Assembly: GCA_036250225.1 (NCBI GenBank)
Contig: JAPZLL010000011.1
Location: 1-64,000 of the forward strand
Origin: Cercophora sp. LCS_1
Taxonomy: Eukaryota > Ascomycota > Sordariomycetes > Sordariales > Lasiosphaeriaceae
Direction of reading: 5' to 3'
DNA length: 64,000 nt
Shown here: positions 11,180 to 22,338 of the stretch, one piece after another
How the letters are laid out: each line of letters begins with the position of its first letter
How positions within the stretch are numbered: position 1 is the first letter of the stretch
Made by a program: the position numbers and the translations under genes
Notes under the pieces: generated by a model
Told to the model about the DNA's origin: nothing
What the model saw: only the letters and a program-made list of their open reading frames with translations
The model's database searches: none

Positions 11180-11872
11180 ATGGCTGCATCCAAAGTATTC
11201 TCTGTCTTTCTCCGCGCCGGCGAGCTTGTCTGCGCTACCATTGTCTTGGGCATCCTCGCCAACTTCATCTCACGTGCCAACACCGCCAGCGTCTACCTGG
11301 ATGGCCGCATTACCTATGGCTTGATCGTGGCTTGCATCAGTGTCGTTGTCTCGATCGTGTGTATGGTGCCGTTTACGTTTGCCTTTGCTGTCTGGCCGCT
11401 GGACTTTATCCTCTTCGTTCTCTGGCTGGTTGTATTTATTCTTTTTGAAGTGGTACGTTCAAGTGTCCTTTTAGTCTTGATTCCGTCGCTAACTGCTAGG
11501 TAGCTCACGGGCATCAATACTTGCAATGCAGTATGGTATTACAGCTACTGGGGTTATTATTGGGGTTCTTTCTGGCGGACTCCCGTTATTGTCACAGGTC
11601 CCTGGAGTATTGGATGGTCCGGCTGCTCGGCATGGAAAGCCGTGCTGGCCTGGTCGTTCATTGCATCCATGGGATATCTGATGAGTTCCATTCTGGCGAG
11701 TTGCCATCCCAGTCTCTTCCTTGTGTGCCCGGCTCTAACCGCCTTATAGGGCCTCTACGTCATGATCAAGTACAGGGAGGAGAGGAAGAGGGTCTTGCGA
11801 GCGTCTCAGCTCCCACAAAAGGGAGATGGTGCTCACATGGCCCCTGATCCTGGAGTCTTGGCTCCGGTTTGA
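11180..11872 (+). CDS. MARVEL-like four-helix membrane protein 1
   Basis: Three exons (11180-11452, 11504-11695, 11750-11872) give 195 residues. Helix 1 contains CATIVLGILANF, the usual MARVEL opening; helices 2 and 3 lie within the first exon and helix 4 in the second, followed by a basic tail (KYREERKRVL). Intron 1 has donor GTACGT and GCTAAC, with acceptor at TAG 11503. Intron 2 appears to begin with GC (GCGAGT) rather than GT; this join gives a C-terminus matching the paralogue at 21482 (..LG[LI]Y...YH/R motif), whereas the alternative GT at 11700 gives an unrelated tail. MARVEL-type proteins shape or sort plasma-membrane domains (Nce102-like is a possible analogue). The second extracellular loop is rich in Tyr/Trp and has two Cys. 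The ATG at 11180 was chosen to match the paralogue. Confidence 0.78.
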
Positions 11873-12517
11873 CGCGCTAGCACTCGTTTTGCATACCCGT
11901 GACTCAACGTGGTTTCGTGTATTTGGTTAAGCGGGAGGGCGATCGATGTAATGGACCAATGCCTTGCTACCAGTAATGGCTGCCTGTCTACCTACTTTAT
12001 TCTCGCACGGTTTACTTGCACGCGAGGTACTGTGCATCTGTTCCCGTATGGCTGCGCTGGGGACCCCAAGTCCGACTCTCACGTTGCGGTCTCGTGTCGG
12101 CGAGTGTGGTGGAAACACTCCAAGTTTTTGCGTTTTTGTCTTTATCTGTAGTAATAGCGTGTATGGAAACGTCAAAAACCAACTCGGCTCTTTGCCCTGA
12201 ATTACATCCTGTCTTGCTGATCCAGGGCGATGCTACGCCTCCTGAGCACTTGTTTTGTCTCCCTTTCGAGCAAGTTTGTTGTCGCTTAGCGGGGGTCACG
12301 AACACGATGCCAACTGATTCGCGCAATTGATTTGGTTTGAACAGGTTATTTGATGGAGCATATCAGCTTGCGCATGTTCAATGCATCGTCTTGCAGGTAT
12401 CTAATACCCGGGATTGTTGAGATTTGGGTATCAATTTGCTAGAGAGAATGCCACCCTAGTTTCCCAGCCAGCCACCAGTTTGTCCACCTCGCCATCGTCA
12501 ATGTTTCATACAGAGAT
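11873..12517. other. Convergent intergenic region
   Basis: Lies between the 3' ends of the MARVEL-like gene (+) and the phospholipase B gene (-). No gene recognised. Confidence 0.4.
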
Positions 12518-14565
12518 CTACATGTACTTGAGCAACACCAGAGCTACAAACAAACATTCCCCCGCTACTACAACCATCAATGGAATAGCTTGTATTCTGT
12601 CCCCAGCCGAAGTCACCACAATCTGGCTAGGATCGTACGTTGCGGGCTGTGTCTCGTTCACCGTCCCATTCCAACAGTATCGATCGAAGCACTGCGTGCA
12701 AACCTGGGGAATCTGCGTCCCCGTTCTGCGCAAAGCGCGGTCCAAGATGGCGCATCCCAAACATGTCGGCCACTGCGCGTCGATGGTCGCATTTGCCAAC
12801 GTCACGACGTTGTACCCGTTGAGGATAATGGCCTGGCGTTCCTCGGTCGTATACTCCAGCTGAAACGTCGTGACGTTGGAGTAGTTAGAGTACGGCGCGT
12901 TAGGGAGATAGACAATGAGTGGCCCGGCGGTCAGATTGTCGGGCTGGCAGCCGAAAAAGGTCGGCCGCTTGTTGAGGCCGAGGTTGACAAAAGTGTTGGT
13001 GTCTGGGACCCGGGGGAACCTATCTGTCTCTGGAGGCACGTAGTAGCCGCTGGTGGATCGCTTGTATGTTGCGACAAGGGAGGTTCCGTTGGGCCAGTGC
13101 GTCATGGTGTCGGCGGAGCTGTCAACAGCGATGACGACATCGACGGCACGCTGGGACCACAGGAGGGGGTGGAAGGGGATGTTTTGTAGATCCTCACCGC
13201 CGTCAACTAGATTGAGAGTGAACGAGTTGGCATTGCGGTTCACCGCGGGGTTGTACTGGAAGAAAGGGTTGGGCCAGCTGGCGATGTCCGTGCTTTCTCC
13301 GCTGATGCCTGCGAGCGTCTTGTTGATCGAGTTGAGGAAAAAGTCGGGGACCTGGTCCGAGGCGCGTCCGAGTTGGAGAAAGGCCTGGTTGAAGAGGGAC
13401 GACGAAGTACCGACAACGAAGCCGACATTGTCGAATCCAGCGATGCATGGACTCCCCCCGCCAAGCGTCCCGTTGGCGAAGGGAGATCCGATATATTTGA
13501 GCGGCGCAAAGGCAGGATTGCCGGGGTCGTACGATCCCATCTCCCAGGGGTTGAACTCGAAGACTGTCGAGTTGTCCCAGATTTGAATTTGGCCTGAGGG
13601 TCTCTCGAGTGCAACAATGATGGGCATGGGTATCGTAGCGTCGATAAATTCGGAGTCCGTGCTGATGGATGAAAACGTGTACGCTGCGTGGCAAAAAAGG
13701 TAGGGGGATACTCAGTCTTTGAACTCGTCGACAGAAAACAAGATACGCAAGTTGGCGAACAATCACGTACCTGGGGCTCCATCAGTGGCGTTGAACAGCT
13801 GATACGACAACGCTCTACCCCAATAGTCGGTAATAGTCGTGTTGAATCCAGCGTTGGCCTTGCCTTCAACTGCGTCCCGGAGCTGTTGGTAGTACTCGCG
13901 AATTGACAAGGTGGCGGGACCTGCAATACTCACATCAGCAAGAATTTTGGCGGTTTACAAGATGGGTCTGAAGCACCTTCAATGATTGTCTCATTGAACT
14001 GCCAGAGCTCGCTCAAACTCCCCTCAGTTGCCAGCACAATGGATTCCACCGTTGTAAAGTTGAGCGTATAAAGGCTTCCTACCAGCCAGCTTCCCCCGGA
14101 CAGCCCGGTCACGTACGTACTCGCCTGGAGAATGCCTCCCAGGCCTCCTGGCCCGGTGGCACCGGCAGTACGGTTGTCGAAAGCTGCGAGAGCGCCAGCG
14201 CCGTTCATCAAAGCACGATATCCACCGCCAGAAAGAGCGATTCCAATCCTTGGTAGCTGCCCATTGCTGTCCGTGATATTCTGCAAGTAACCCTGCACGT
14301 CAAACCCCTCAAAGTTGGCTCTCTCGAGCACAGAAATGAGCGGTGAGCTTGTCGCATTCCCCCTTTGAGCAAGCCAGTTCGTTTCCTGGGGCGACAATGA
14401 ACCACCTGACCGAATAGATGGGAGCAGCTCGGGGCAGGTGACTCGTGCAGGAGTGTATCCGTCTGGTGCGTCAGGCGCTCCCCGCTGACCGAGGTGCAGC
14501 CGTCTAGGCGATACAGAGATGGCGCATCCTCCCAAGGCGGCAAGAATCGCAAGAAAGGCGTGCAT
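12518..14565 (-). CDS. Secreted phospholipase B (lysophospholipase), likely GPI-anchored
   Basis: Three exons (14565-13977, 13920-13771, 13683-12518) give 634 residues. A signal peptide covers residues 1-16. The catalytic region has SGGGYRALMNGAG (112-124) and GLSGGSW (154-160; Ser157 is the nucleophile) and NLVDGGEDLQN (Asp407), the Ser/Asp pair and oxyanion arginine of the PLA2_B/lysophospholipase family. There are many N-glycosylation sequons, a Cys-rich C-terminal segment and a terminal hydrophobic run (AIPLMVVVAGECLFVALVLL) expected for a GPI anchor. The length matches fungal PLBs (600-650). It would hydrolyse acyl chains of phospholipids and lysophospholipids at the cell surface. Intron joins restore conserved family sequence (for example NAGFNTTITDYWGRALSYQL across exon 2). 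It is divergent from the ABC transporter, sharing a 497-nt promoter region. Confidence 0.93.
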
Positions 14566-15062
14566 CTGACTAGGTAAGGCGGGCAGTGCCCGTAGGGAAT
14601 TCAGGTTGTTGGTGTGGGATTGCCAAAAGGGAAGGAAGGGACTGGTTGCCTTCACAGGAACCAACATATCTCGCACAAGGTATCCAAAAAAGGCACTTCA
14701 TTTTGAGTCTCGATCCCGAGGTTGAAAATGGAACAGCTTTCCTTGATGGAACCGACAGGGTGGCATGATAGTCATGGCGCTCCCACTTGCAGGCGGGATC
14801 TTCGACACTTCCTTCTCAAATGGCTCCGTTGCCCCTGACGTTCATGGTGGCGTGATATGCAGCCAGATCATTCCTGCCGACCATAATGCAGGCCCCACAC
14901 CCACCAACACCGGCAGGCACCACCTAAAAAAACAACAACCGGAAAAGATAAGTGGCAGCGAAAATATGGCAATATTATCAATTATGCGAGACCCGAGAGC
15001 CTGGGTCTCGTTGTTTTCTTCGCAAGAACTGTCGCTATTATGACTGAACCCGAAGCCGAAAT
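14566..15062. promoter_or_regulatory. Shared divergent promoter of phospholipase B and PDR transporter
   Basis: 497 nt separate the start codons of two divergent genes, so the region must carry both promoters. No individual operator is firmly recognised. Confidence 0.5.
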
Positions 15063-18000
15063 ATGAATCCGGAATCGCGCCCAACGTCTCGGTGGTTTTG
15101 GAAGGAGCTACCTGCCAACGATGCATTGTCGAGTCTGGGGCTGTCGAACCCGAGGGTTGATCCACTGAATCCCGCCTTCGACTTCACCCAGTGGTCCCGT
15201 ACTATTGCGCATCTAAGAGATCAATTGGGTGTAGCGGCCCCGCCTCGTTCAGGCTTTCTCTTCCGGCATCTCACCGTCGTGGGCAGCGGCCCTGCTGTGG
15301 CATATCAAGACACGGTTTGGACTGCGCTGGTGTGCGTTTTTAATGTGGCCAGATTCTGGAAGACAACGACAGAAAACCGAGTCATTCTCCGAGATCTCGA
15401 TGGTGTCGTGCAGAAGGGGGAGCTGCTCCTCGTGCTGGGAAGACCTGGCAGTGGATGCAGTACCTTTCTCAAGACGATTGCCGGGCATACCGCTGGCTTG
15501 AAACTGGATCCAAACTCGGCCATCGAATATAGAGGTACGTTGACTCGGAGAATTCAGGCACCTGGGGGACCAGGAGAGAAATTGACATGGTTTTGCGTTT
15601 TAGGTGTCCCATACGAATCAATGACAGGTCGCTTCAGGGGGGAGCTGATCTACACCCAGGAAAACGAGGACCACTTTCCATATTTGACCGTGGAACAGAC
15701 GTTGGAGTTTGCGGCGGCCATGCGCACACCACGCAGCAGGCTTCCGGGCGTCACACGAGCCACCCGCATCCGCCATGTCGTCGACGTCGTCCTCACGGCG
15801 TTTGGTCTGTCCCACGTCCGCAAGACCATTGTCGGTGACGATTACGTTCGGGGTGTCTCTGGGGGCGAGAGAAGGAGAGTCTCCATTGCTGAAGCGGCTG
15901 TGGCCGAAGCAGCTGTTTCCGCATGGGACAACCCAACCCGCGGTCTTGACGCAGGATCAGCTCTGACTTTTGTTCACCACCTGCGCACGCTCTCTGACCG
16001 TAGGCTCATTTTGATATCTCTGCTACGACTGGTTGCGTGATAGCTGCTGACTCGCCGACGGTAGTGACCTCGTCATGCACCGCAGCGGCCATCTACCAAT
16101 CTTCCGAAGCAATCTTCGAGCGGTTTGACAAAGTTTTGGTCCTCTACGACGGGCGCCAAATCTACTTTGGGCCGGCTCGACTGGCTTCGGGCTATTTTGA
16201 GCGGATGGGATGGCGCCGCCATCCCAGGCAGACAACGGCCGACTTTTTGACAACCGTCACGAACCCCGCCCAGAGACAGGCCAAGGAGGGTTTGGAGGGG
16301 CACACACCTGAGACTGCTGAGGAGTTTGAGAAGCATTGGCGGGACTCCGAAGAATACACGTTGCTCCGTGGCGAAATGGTCCGATACCAGCAAGAATGGG
16401 ATGCGGTCGGGGATTCAACGCTGCTGCATGACCTGGAGGAGGCCCGAAGGAGGACGAAGCAGCGCTTCATGCTGTCTCGGGCTCCGCAGATGGTATCCTT
16501 CATCACCCAGACCCACCTCTGCGCAACCAGGACCTGTCTCCAGCTGTGGAATGACCGTGCATCCACATTTACAGCCCTCGGTGGTGAGATCGTCATTGCG
16601 CTGGTGGTAGGATCCATCTTCTATGGCATGGAAAACACCACCGAACGCCTGTTTTCCCTCAGTTCCGTTCTCTTCTTTTCCGTCTTGCTCAACACCCTCA
16701 TCGCCATTACCGATATCCACGGCGTGTACGCGAGGCGTGCTGTGATCCGGAAGCATGTTTCGCGAGCGCTCTACAGGCCATCGGCAGACGCGCTCGGGAC
16801 GGTTCTCGTTGACATCCCCGTCAAGTTTTGCATAGCAACCTGCTTCAACCTCACGCTCTATTTCCTGGCTGGGCTCGCTGCAACGGCCAGCCAGTTTTTC
16901 ATCTTCTTCCTGTTCGTCTTCACTGCCACAATGGCCATGTCTATGCTCTTCCGCTGTTGCGCTGCCGTCACAACGACGCTCGTCCAGGCCCTTGCTGCCG
17001 CGGGTTTGATCCTACTTGGCTTCATCACGTACGCAGGCTTTGTGCTCCCCACCCCCTCCATGCCGCCCTGGTTCAAGTGGATCTGGTATATCAACCCACT
17101 TGCCTACGCCTTCGAGGCCCTTCTTGTCAACCAAGCGCACGCATCCTTCTATCCCTGCGCGGATCTGGTCCCTTCCTACCAGGATATGGTAGGTAGTACC
17201 TTCATCTGCCCGGTGCCGGGAGCGGTGGCAGGAGAGACACAAGTCAGCGGAGACCGATGGTTCGAGGAAGCCTTTGGATACAGCTACTCGCATCTGTGGC
17301 GCAATCTCGGCATCATTCTAGGCTTCGCCGGCTTTCTTTTCCTTGCCTACCTTGCGTTCTCGGAGTGGAGTGCCGACTCCTCTTCGGCTTCCAATTTGCC
17401 TGTCGTCAAACGTGGCCGCCCCAAGCCGCCACGCATGCCGAAGGGGAAAGGCATCGATGATCACCATGTTGAAGCTCTGGTAGCTTCCAGTAACGTCATT
17501 TTCGCGCGGCCTCTCACCGCCGGCCAAAAGCACCATCCATCGCCGCAAATAATTGCCCTCCCCACGCGGGAGCACTCGCACACTTTTTCGTGGCACGGCG
17601 TCTGTCTAGAGGTCAAGATTCAGCATCGCCCCAAGCGACTTCTCGACAACGTCTCGGGCTACGTACAGTCGGGCACCCTCACCGCACTCATGGGTGTTTC
17701 CGGCGCAGGCAAGACGACTCTCCTGAACGCCCTGGCCCAGAGACTTCCCGCGGCCGGCGCAGATGGCGAGTTTTTGATGGGGTCAAATCCCATTTCCGTG
17801 TCCGAGTTCAAGAGGAGCGTTGCGTACGTCCAACAGCAGGATGTCCACCTTGAGACATCCACTGTGCGTGAGGCGCTCCAGTTTTCGGCCTTGCTCAGGC
17901 AGGATGTCGACGTCCCAAGGCACAAAAAGCTGGAGTGCGTGGAGGATGTCATTGCACGTCTCGGTATGGACGAGTTTGCCGACATGGTCATCGGGACTCC

Positions 18001-19640
18001 CGGTATGGGGCTTACTCTTGAACAGCGCAAGCGACTCAGCATTGGCGTCGAGCTCGCTGCAAACCCTCTGGCACTACTGTTCCTGGATGAGCCGACATCA
18101 GGGTTGGATGGACCATCATCCGATGCCATTGTCGCCTTACTTCAGAAACTGGCAAAGACCACGGGGTTGGCCATTCTGTGCACCATTCACCAGCCGAGCG
18201 CAATGCTGTTCCAAAAGTTTGACCAGGTGCTCTTGATGACCCATGGTGGAAAGACAGCATACTTTGGACCCATAGGCACCAATTCCGAAACTGTGCTTGA
18301 CTATTTCAGTCGCAATGGACACTTGCGGTTCTGTTCGGCCGCCGAAAACCCCGCCGAGTACCTGCTAGATGTCATTGGGACTGCCGGCAGCGCCTCCTCA
18401 GACGGCTGGCCTGAAGTTTGGGGGAAGTCCGATGAAGCCAGACGCCTCACAGCAGAACTCGACCATCTCAAAACGCGAGTCAGCGACATTGGCCCGACCT
18501 CCAACTCCAGTGACCCCATGATAAGTGACGGACGTCGAGAAACAGCCGCCTACGCCCTGCCGCTACTCAAGCAGTTTCCAATTGTGTGTCGCCGTGTCTC
18601 GCAGCAGTACTGGAGATCACCGGCCTACATCCTCAGCAAGTTCATGCTCGGTACTGTGTGCTCGCTCCTGGTGGGTTTCTCTTTCTTTCAAGTAGACCCG
18701 TCAATAGCAGGGTCTCAAGATGGCATTTTCTCTGTTCTCCTGTTCTGCGCAACTTTCAACAGTCTGGCTCAACAGGTACGGTACAATCCATGCCCCCCCC
18801 CCCTTTTTTCTCTCCCGTATCGTCTGCAGAGTCTAACGGCATGCCGACCAGGCCATGCCCAAGTTCCTCGTCCAGCGAACCATCTACGAGGTTCGTGAAC
18901 GCCATTCCAAAACCTACTCCTGGATAGTCCTTCTTTTGGCCAACGTTCTCGTCGAGCTGCCTTACAACATCATGCTCGGCATTGTGAGTTTCGCTGCTTA
19001 CAACTATGCCGTGTTTGGGATTGAACCGTCCGGCGACCAGGTCCTCATCCTGCTCTTTGCCATTTATTTCTACGTTCTCTCAGGGACCTTTGCTCAAATG
19101 GTCATGGCAGCGCTGCCCGACACAACAACGGCTGGACGGGTTGCGACAATTCTGTTTGCCATGATGATTTTGTTTGCGGGCGTGTTCCAGACGCCGGCTG
19201 ACCTTCCCCGCTTCTGGATCTTTATGTACCGCGTCTCGCCTTTGACGTATCTAGTCGCGGGCATGTCGACGGCGGGACTGGGCATAAGCAACATTGTCTG
19301 CTCGCAAAACGAACTAGCCGTGTTCCAACCAAGGGCCGGTGAGACATGTGGAGAGTATTTGGCACCCTACCTCCATGCCAATGCCTCTGGCACACTCTTG
19401 AATCCTGAGGCAAGCGCAGATTGTGCCTATTGTCCCTTGCGGTCGACTAGCCAGGTCTTGGCTCGGTTTGGCATGTTTTACGAGGACAGATGGGTCGACT
19501 GGGCTATTGGATTTGCTTTTCTGGCTTTCAATATTGGATGCATGCTTTTACTGTACTACATGTTCAGAGTCAGGACCTGGGGGAATACTACGAGAAAAAT
19601 CAAGAGGCTCTGGAGGAGGCTTTTCCCGGTGGGTTATTAA
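15063..19640 (+). CDS. PDR/CDR-type ABC transporter, full size
   Basis: Four exons (15063-15534, 15604-15999, 16065-18775, 18852-19640) give 1455 residues in the (NBD-TMD)2 order of fungal pleiotropic drug resistance pumps. NBD1: Walker A GRPGSGCST (126-134), signature VSGGERRRVSIAE, and a Walker B region ending WDNPTRGLD. NBD2: Walker A GVSGAGKTT (about 832), signature LTLEQRKRLSIGVELAANP, Walker B LLFLDEPTSGLD. The degenerate NBD1 Walker A (Cys for Lys) is normal for this family. Two six-helix membrane domains follow the NBDs; the second has ..AMPKFLVQRTIYEVRER across intron 3. The intron joins restore conserved sequence each time. The N-terminus is shorter than in CDR1-type pumps, so an upstream exon cannot be excluded. 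Predicted role: ATP-driven efflux of lipophilic compounds or lipid translocation at the plasma membrane. Confidence 0.94.
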
Positions 19641-20219
19641 CCACGTTCCGACACCTGGACGTTTACTCTCCAGGGCTTTCCGTATTTCTTTTGGCGCCGG
19701 TCAAGAACTGGAACACTGTTTACTTTGGATCAAGATTTGTCGTTTGACGAACCCACAATGGATCCGGTAGTAGTATTTGCTGGCTCATACGCCTCTGATA
19801 GCGGGCACAAGTCTTAATTACGCGGTATCGCTGATGCGATTACTTTGTCCCTTATCTGACAGGGGATTAAATTTGGCCATGTTCCAGGCCATGTTGAATG
19901 AAACTTTCTCCCTGTTTCCAGCTACGTCACCACATGTTGACGATTGCAGCCGGAGGATAGACACCTCGTACATCACATGTGGGCACTTGCCGGTGCTGAC
20001 GGTTTGGCTGCTCTGAACATGCCACCATGCATGTACATAAAGAGGGGTAAGTCACCACTAGGGCCGGCAATCTCACTTCACGCGGAACACCGGAAGCGAA
20101 GGAGAATTCCGTCCGGTTGGGTTGCATGCATGCACGCACCTCTCCGCGCCATCAGAATCACGCCATCAGAATTACGCCAGCTCTGATAGTTGGACTATTA
20201 AATCGGGGCATGAAGCACG
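19641..20219. other. Convergent intergenic region
   Basis: Lies between the 3' ends of the ABC transporter (+) and the aegerolysin-like gene (-). No gene recognised. Confidence 0.4.
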
Positions 20220-20678
20220 CTAATTACGAAGAATGAAAGCAACAATTGCATCGGCCCCATCCCCACCCTGCACCGCGACTCTGTACCCCTCACGACTCGT
20301 CTCCCCGTCGTACACGTTGGGACCGAAGTACCTGTTCTTCCAGCTGAATTTCACCCTGTCGTGCGGCGGCTGCCCCGCAAAGCGATACATGACGGAGCCC
20401 TCAGCTCCCCTGCCAATGCCCGCCGATCGGCAGTTCATCATGGCGCTCCCACCGGGCTTGATGACCGCCTGTCCTGGCGTGTCGTCGCCCCACTCTCCTT
20501 GCTTCAGCTGTGCTGACTGGCTGTCGAGTTCTAGCTGGTCGGGGGTGTCGTTGATGATGAGAACGGTGACCTCTCGTGAGGCAGCGCGCCGGAGGGGCGT
20601 GGGGATGAGACCTGAATCGGAGTCAATAGTTTCATCTAGTACTATGGGACAGCTGGTTTTACTCGTCGAGACGTGCAT
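20220..20678 (-). CDS. Aegerolysin-superfamily protein
   Basis: Single exon, 152 residues from the ATG at 20678; the frame extends upstream but has only a GTG there. After a 35-residue leader without signal-peptide character comes a compact beta-sandwich-like domain (36-150): REVTVLIIND, then GEWG, GAEGSVMYRF (91-100), WKNRYFGPNVYDG and GYRVAVQGG. This order (short strand, G.W, GTEG-like turn, F..GPN.YDG, a Gly-rich end) is that of the aegerolysin superfamily, including the small bacterial crystal-protein branch. Members bind membrane lipids; some act with a partner pore-forming protein, and no such partner is visible in this window. The biological role here (defence, development or signalling) is not predictable. 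It lacks secretion signals, as is usual for the family. Confidence 0.7.
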   Translation of the reverse strand: MHVSTSKTSCPIVLDETIDSDSGLIPTPLRRAASREVTVLIINDTPDQLELDSQSAQLKQGEWGDDTPGQAVIKPGGSAMMNCRSAGIGRGAEGSVMYRFAGQPPHDRVKFSWKNRYFGPNVYDGETSREGYRVAVQGGDGADAIVAFILRN

Positions 20679-20784
20679 TGCACTCAGTTGGGGATGGTGA
20701 TTGGATGCAAGAGTGGCCAGTATCAATGGTGCGGACTTCTTGTCCCAGAATGGCCCACGACGTTCTGCTATCACTCAAAAATGC

Positions 20785-20798
20785 ACGACATATATATA
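20785..20798 (-). promoter_or_regulatory. TATA-like element of the aegerolysin-like gene
   Basis: An alternating TATATATA run lies about 110 nt upstream of the ATG on the minus strand, in a typical position for a fungal TATA box. Confidence 0.45.
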
Positions 20799-20830
20799 CG
20801 CCATTTGTGACCTTGAAAGCGTCTGGAACC

Positions 20831-20855
20831 AGCCACCGGAATCATTCCGGTGGCT
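20831..20855. promoter_or_regulatory. Perfect 12-1-12 palindrome in the aegerolysin-like promoter
   Basis: AGCCACCGGAAT and its exact reverse complement are separated by one C. The core CCGG..CCGG contains CCG and CGG half-sites, the pattern bound by dimeric Zn2Cys6 regulators. It lies about 40 nt upstream of the TATA-like run of the minus-strand gene and 630 nt upstream of the plus-strand MARVEL-like gene. The function is inferred from symmetry and position. Confidence 0.55.
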
Positions 20856-21481
20856 GCGTTCGTTCTGATGGTCCTCGGACAAATTATACAGCTGCGTCCC
20901 ATTCCAGTGTCGGGATGATACCAGAATCAAATCATGCCATGTAGTATCCGCACGTCATTCTCACATGACAGTTAGAGCTCCCTGCCACTACCCAACGAGA
21001 CTGCTCTATCAAGAGCCCTGGACTTGCGCTCACCCTCTGTTTCTTCACCGTGGCTGCAAGCACGAAGGAAAGAGTAATCACGCCACCCACATTGATATCC
21101 CAAGTTCTGTGTCAATGGCTTAGCTTCGTTTCAGACGCCGCCGTGTCGATGCAACTACCGCGAGGGCTGGATCTTACCCAGCATCGACTCCAGCGCGGCC
21201 TGTATTGCGACTTTCATGCCCCCAACCTCGAACGATCTTACCTACGGCCTCTTAGTCAGTCCATGGCATGATGGAGTCCCCCCAGCCAGCCCTCATGAGC
21301 CCGGTGGTTCATCCATCATCCTCTGCTGGTGGACGACGCAGTTGCTTATAAACCAGTCAGCATATCCGCCCCCGCGCTCCTCCGGCGGCATTCTTCTCAA
21401 GGCCACTCGCACCATCTCGCCGGCCGCTTCTTTCGTCAAACAACTCGACACACCCCTCGACAAGCTAGAGCATACAGCACC

Positions 21482-22338
21482 ATGGGAACCGCGCACAAAG
21501 TTGTCTCGGCGTGTCTCCGCGTCTTCGAATTCTGCTGCGCCGTCATCATCCTCGGCGTCCTCGGCCGCTTCTTCCACCACCTCCACCAAATCAATGGTCC
21601 GACCAACTCTCGCCTCGTCTTTGCCCTGTCTATGGCCGCAATCAGCGTCCTTTTTGCCATCATCCTCGTGCCACCCCTCAAGTACTCGTTTTATTGCTTC
21701 CCCATCGACTTTGCCATCTTTATCTGCTGGATCGTCTGCTTTTCCCTGCTTGAAGACGTAAGCTTCTGATGGAGGGAAACCACCACCCTGACGCATAAGA
21801 GTAATCGTGGTGCTGACCGAGTTTCTTAGCTGACGGGAACGAACACATGTCAATCTAGCTGGTTCAGGAGCTACTGGACTGTCTACTGGAACAGGAACGG
21901 TGTTCCTACGGTCGTTACGACGGCTGGGTGCTCGCAGTGGAGGGTTGTGGTTGCTTTTAGCTTCATTGGGGCTTTTTTCTGGCTTTTGAGCGGGTTTCTT
22001 GTGAGATGGCCATTGCGCTGCGTGAACGGACCTGACGCTGATTTGTGTAGGGGATATACGCTTTGGCGGCGTATCACAAGCTGGATGAGAACACGGTTAA
22101 GCTTGCGCGGTATGTCTTCGTCTCAACTTCTGGTTTTTTTTTTGTATCTCGGGCCGGTGCTGATGAGATGCTTGTCTACAGAAAGGTTACGTGGTGGAAG
22201 AAGCCGAAACCGGCAGATCTGGAGCATGCCAATGGAAATGGGGCTGAGAAACGGGTTGACGCGCCGCCTCCCCAGGTTGAGCCGCCTCCCCAGGTTGGGC
22301 CGCTTCCGCAGGTCGGGCCTCGTCCTGGGGATGAATGA
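21482..22338 (+). CDS. MARVEL-like four-helix membrane protein 2
   Basis: Four exons (21482-21757, 21830-22000, 22051-22109, 22182-22338) give 220 residues. It is a paralogue of the gene at 11180: the same helix-1 motif (CAVIILGVLGRF), the same intron position before LTG.NTC, and the same loop with paired aromatic residues and Cys. Donors are GTAAGC, GTGAGA and GTATGT. The cytosolic C-terminal tail is longer and Pro-rich, with three copies of a PPPQV[EG]-type hexapeptide encoded by an 18-nt tandem repeat (22264-22318). The predicted location is the plasma membrane or endomembranes. The two paralogues lie 10 kb apart in the same orientation and bracket the PLB, PDR and aegerolysin genes, suggesting dispersed tandem duplication. 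Confidence 0.8.
22264..22318 (+). repeat. 18-nt coding tandem repeat, three copies
   Basis: Imperfect CCGCCTCCCCAGGTTG.. units encode Pro-Pro-Pro-Gln-Val-(Glu/Gly) repeats in the C-terminal tail of the second MARVEL-like protein. Confidence 0.7.

Noticed and set aside
15535..15603. Reading the first ABC-transporter intron as coding (open frame continues through it)
   Set aside because: Its removal restores YRGVPYESM..RGELIYTQE, the conserved PDR sequence; splice signals are good.
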